In this document: piece after piece, positions 61,440 through 64,000 of the stretch
Numbering within the stretch: the first letter of the stretch is position 1
Layout: every line of letters starts with the position of its first letter
Assembly: GCA_963669265.1 (NCBI GenBank)
Contig: OY769916.1
Coordinates: 1,240,001-1,304,000, forward strand
Source: SZUA-547 sp963669265
Lineage (GTDB): Bacteria; Pseudomonadota; Alphaproteobacteria; Rhodobacterales; Rhodobacteraceae
Reading direction: 5' to 3'
Length of the DNA: 64,000 nucleotides
Program-made: the position numbers and the translations under genes
The notes under the pieces: generated by a model
Database searches by the model: none
What the model was told of the DNA's origin: nothing
The model's input: only the letters and a program-made list of their open reading frames with translations

Positions 61440-62207
61440 GTGAGTCCCAAACGCAGTACATACGCCGAGGACTATCAGGACCTGCCACAGCAGATTGGCG
61501 CGATGGTCAAGACTTTCGCCGATGGCTATGTCATCGCGCCCCACTCCCATAAGCGTGACCAGCTTCTCTACTCGCCGCGCGGCGTGATGCGGTTTCAGAC
61601 GGACAGAACCGCTCTGGTCGTACCGCCTGATCGCGCAGTCTACATCCCCGCAGGATTGCGCCATTCCGTTGCCATGCACGGCGCCGTAGAAATGCGAACG
61701 CTCTACATCGCCCCGGGGCCAACGCACGCCGAGCAGACGGAACTGCGGGTTCTGAGCGTTTCCAACTTACTGAGAGAGTTGATCGTGGCGCTCTGCGATG
61801 AACCGATTGTCTATCGCGAAGGGAGCCGGGGCGATCTGATCGCTCAATTGATCGCCGACGAGCTCGAGCGATCGAGTGAGCTTTCGCTTAGCGTTCCTCT
61901 GCCGCGCGATCCAAGGTTGCAAACGCTCTGCGCCGCGGTTCTCGCGGATCCAAGCGATCGTCGCACGCTTGAGCGTTGGTCTGACTCCGCAGGCGCATCC
62001 GCCCGCACGCTCGCCCGGCTATTCAATAGCGATCTGGGTATGAGTTTCAGGGATTGGCGGCGCCGTATTCGATTTCATCACGCTTTGGAGGCGTTGACGC
62101 GCGGCGAGACCGTCGCCCGCGCGGCGAATCTGGCTGGCTACAGAAGCCCCAGCGCGTTCACCGCGGCATTTCACAAGATTATGGGCGCGCCGCCGTCGAA
62201 ACTCTAG
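61440..62207 (+). CDS. AraC-family transcriptional regulator
   Basis: The GTG at 61440 gives 255 aa (VSPKRSTYAEDYQDLPQQIG). An earlier start at 61269 would overlap the MFS gene and add 57 unlikely residues. A cupin-like sensor (VIAPHSHKRDQLLYSPRGVM, VPPDRAVYIPAGLRHSV) is followed by the two-helix-turn-helix domain (SARTLARLFNSDLGMSFRDW, ARAANLAGYRSPSAFTAAFH). This is the cupin-AraC subgroup that often governs a neighbouring efflux gene. Confidence 0.87.
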   Translation: MSPKRSTYAEDYQDLPQQIGAMVKTFADGYVIAPHSHKRDQLLYSPRGVMRFQTDRTALVVPPDRAVYIPAGLRHSVAMHGAVEMRTLYIAPGPTHAEQTELRVLSVSNLLRELIVALCDEPIVYREGSRGDLIAQLIADELERSSELSLSVPLPRDPRLQTLCAAVLADPSDRRTLERWSDSAGASARTLARLFNSDLGMSFRDWRRRIRFHHALEALTRGETVARAANLAGYRSPSAFTAAFHKIMGAPPSKL

Positions 62208-62270
62208 CGCCAAATCCTGAACTCAGTTTACCCTCGCAGCACTGCTGGGATTCGTTAGGGAATGTCTTTC

Positions 62271-63104
62271 TTAGTCGAGATTGAAGCCCTTACGGCGCAC
62301 AAATCGCCCGAAATCGGCGCGCTCCGGCAGACTGTACTGCCGCGCCTTATCCTCGGACCAGGTATAGGGTTCGACCTCGCCATAGATATCGGTCCGGCGC
62401 TGCGCCGAGTAGGGCTGCGCGTCGCGCCGTCGCGCGTCGTAGTCTTGCACACCGGCCTCGATCGTCGACTCGTCGAACCGATCGATATGCACCGTATCGC
62501 CGAGCGGCAGACGCAGACTTATGTCCGGCGCCTCGGTCGCCGGATGGCCGAGAGCGAGCCCCGCAACGGGAAATACATGATCTGGCAGGCCCAGCAGATC
62601 GCTACACGCTTCGGCCTCGTTGCGCACGGCGCTGATCGGGCAACAGCCGAGCCCGATCGCCTCCGCCGCCGTCACGAAGGCGGAGAGCGCGATCGCGGCG
62701 TCCACGGCGGAGTTGAAGAACGCGTCGAGATGGTCGTTGGCGAAGGCGTGACCCCGCCACGCCTGCACCTGCCGCTGGCGGCGGTTATTGCCGCAAATGA
62801 CCAGAAAAACCGGCGCGCTGACGGTCCAGCCCTGATCGCCGACCAGTGCAAGCAGATTCGCTTTGAGCGGCGCACTCCGCACAATGATGATATCACGCTG
62901 TTGGAGGTCGCTCTTGGTCGGCGACGACAAAGCAACCGCGCAGAGGGTCTCGACCACCGCATCAGGGACGTCCAAATCCTTGAAGTCGCGACACGAAGCC
63001 CGTCCAGCCATCGACGCCATCAGAGGGTTGGCCGACAGCTCTTCAGCCGCCGAGGCGTCGGTGCCGAACCGCGTCTGCAGAATCGTCTGAAGATCCTCCG
63101 CCAT
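62271..63104 (-). CDS. Nitroreductase-family flavoprotein
   Basis: 277 aa. FMN-site features: GRASCRDFKDLDVP near residue 34, SSPTKSDLQQRDIIIV, and the helix NSAVDAAIALSAFVTAAEAI followed by GLGCCPISAVRNEAE. Related to NfsA-like NAD(P)H oxidoreductases. Its start overlaps the GST stop (one base), so the pair is one transcription unit, probably for detoxification. Confidence 0.88.
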   Translation of the reverse strand: MAEDLQTILQTRFGTDASAAEELSANPLMASMAGRASCRDFKDLDVPDAVVETLCAVALSSPTKSDLQQRDIIIVRSAPLKANLLALVGDQGWTVSAPVFLVICGNNRRQRQVQAWRGHAFANDHLDAFFNSAVDAAIALSAFVTAAEAIGLGCCPISAVRNEAEACSDLLGLPDHVFPVAGLALGHPATEAPDISLRLPLGDTVHIDRFDESTIEAGVQDYDARRRDAQPYSAQRRTDIYGEVEPYTWSEDKARQYSLPERADFGRFVRRKGFNLD

Positions 63105-63718
63105 CAGCTGTGCAGCGGCAGCACTGTTTGCACGCTTGGCCGTTCAAGCATCGCATTGTAGTGCGCGTTTATCTTCGGGAAGTTCACAATTCCGGCTCCG
63201 TCCGCCTCAAGCCAGCGACCGATCAAAAAGAGATACGGGTCGCAAATCGAATAGGCGTCGCCCAGCACCCATGGTCCCTTGAAATAGTGGCCCTCAATCA
63301 ACCTGCCATTGGCGGTCATATTCTCCGCCACCTTGGCGCGCAGTGTCTCATGCGCTGCGGAATCATCCGACCAGCGAGCACCACGCAGCTTCATCGAATG
63401 CGCCACATGCACGGTCGACGCGAGAAATACATTGAACGCCTGCGCCTGAGCGAAGCCAAACGGATCAGTCGGCATCAGCTTCGCTTCTGGAAATGTTTGT
63501 GCGATATAGGCGATCACGGCTGGCGTTTCAGTCAAAATACCGCGATCAGTTTGAAGCGATGGCACTCTGCCCTTTGGATTGATCGCAATATACTCGGGGG
63601 ACTTTTGATCTCCATTTGCGAAGTTCAAATGATGAGTCTCGTACGAAGCGTTCGCATCCTCGAGCAAAATGTGAGGGACTAGCGCAGCGGTGCTCTTGGC
63701 GTAGAAAAGTTTCAGCAT
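63104..63718 (-). CDS. Glutathione S-transferase
   Basis: 204 aa. The thioredoxin-like N-domain (MLKLFYAKSTAALVPHILLE) has the GSH-binding NPKGRVPSLQTD and TETPAVIAYIAQ segments. The all-helical C-domain includes PWVLGDAYSICDPYLFLIGR. It resembles the beta-class bacterial GSTs, which usually have a Cys at position 10; here it is Ala or Ser-rich (KSTAALVP). It is first of the GST-nitroreductase pair. Confidence 0.9.
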   Translation of the reverse strand: MLKLFYAKSTAALVPHILLEDANASYETHHLNFANGDQKSPEYIAINPKGRVPSLQTDRGILTETPAVIAYIAQTFPEAKLMPTDPFGFAQAQAFNVFLASTVHVAHSMKLRGARWSDDSAAHETLRAKVAENMTANGRLIEGHYFKGPWVLGDAYSICDPYLFLIGRWLEADGAGIVNFPKINAHYNAMLERPSVQTVLPLHS

Positions 63719-63842
63719 GTAGAACTCCTTGGACGCCGGCGCTTCATCTGAAGCGATGCGGAGGGTTCAAAAGGCGTTCAGTCAAGCCTAGTCGAGTCTC
63801 AGTCAGCTTCAAGCAAGGCCGATGGCCCTTATGCGCCGCTCG

Positions 63843-63874
63843 AAAAAAACCCGCCCTTGACGAACAAGGGCGGG
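63843..63874 (-). terminator. Intrinsic terminator after the right-edge gene
   Basis: On the minus strand a 10-bp stem (CCCGCCCTTG and complement, 5-nt loop) is followed by seven T residues. It lies 24 bp past the stop of the gene at the right edge. Confidence 0.92.
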
Positions 63875-63897
63875 CTACTAGTCGGAGGAGTATTCAA

Positions 63898-64000
63898 TCA
63901 ACCCATGGTTGGCATTGCAAAGGTCGATTCCAAGCGAGCCCCGCCGCGCGGCCAGCGCGTGGTGATGGTCTTGAGCTTAGTGTAGAACCTTATGCCCTCG
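63898..64000 (-). CDS. mmsA: Methylmalonate-semialdehyde dehydrogenase (3' end only)
   Basis: The last 33 codons and stop are in view. They read EGIRFYTKLKTITTRWP and end FAMPTMG, the characteristic C-terminus of CoA-acylating methylmalonate-semialdehyde dehydrogenases. These act in valine, inositol and propionate metabolism. The rest lies beyond the window. Confidence 0.8.
   Translation of the reverse strand, partial: EGIRFYTKLKTITTRWPRGGARLESTFAMPTMG

Overview
The window comes from an alphaproteobacterium. It is GC-rich with conserved alphaproteobacterial gene order at the left edge, and no plasmid or phage backbone is visible. Assignment below class level is not possible from this stretch.

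Left edge (1-8.4 kb), core genome on the minus strand: tRNA-Gly(TCC), tuf, a small SnoaL/NTF2-like gene, tRNA-Trp(CCA), secE, nusG, rplK, rplA, rplJ, rplL and the first 808 codons of rpoB. This is the standard translation/transcription cluster with one extra gene inside it.

8.2-17 kb, a junkyard of transferred DNA: a displaced 3' half of tRNA-Gly, two decayed ParB-like fragments around a small ORF, an intact IS3-family element that has cut off a merR gene, a short mercury-uptake locus (merT, merF and a GDCCVxC protein, without merA or merP), a luciferase-domain protein plus cytochrome c', a TetR regulator with a dyad operator, a tyrosine integrase, and the first of three near-identical 1549-bp IS1182-type elements.

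17-37.5 kb, the most unusual part. A coupled pair of large exported proteins of unknown function (about 1221 and 417 aa; the first has repeated beta-type segments and a tandem Cys-module tail). A CesT-like secretion chaperone followed at once by a 636-aa putative effector. An SLC13-type permease convergent with a Tat-exported alkylsulfatase. A minus-strand two-gene operon for a 544-aa and a 1556-aa charged, helical protein, the larger with a run of aspartates encoded by a trinucleotide microsatellite. IS1182 copies 1 and 2 border this block, but each has its own target duplication, so it is not a composite transposon.

37.5-45.5 kb: frameshifted IS1182 copy 2, a secreted allene-oxide-cyclase/dirigent-like protein, a truncated IS3 element, a TetR regulator divergent from a TTC38/StaR-like TPR protein, and intact IS1182 copy 3.

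45.7-64 kb, carboxylic acid catabolism: a minus-strand operon of haloacetate-dehalogenase-like hydrolase, leuC, leuD and LysR, divergent from a DctPQM TRAP transporter. Then come a succinate-semialdehyde-type dehydrogenase, a ThDP decarboxylase-like enzyme and a YdiJ-type flavin/Fe-S dehydrogenase, which together fit 2-hydroxyacid to 2-oxoacid to aldehyde to acid (for example D-2-hydroxyglutarate to succinate). The right edge has an MFS transporter divergent from an AraC regulator, a nitroreductase-GST pair, and the 3' end of a methylmalonate-semialdehyde dehydrogenase gene. No CRISPR array and no secretion apparatus genes were seen.
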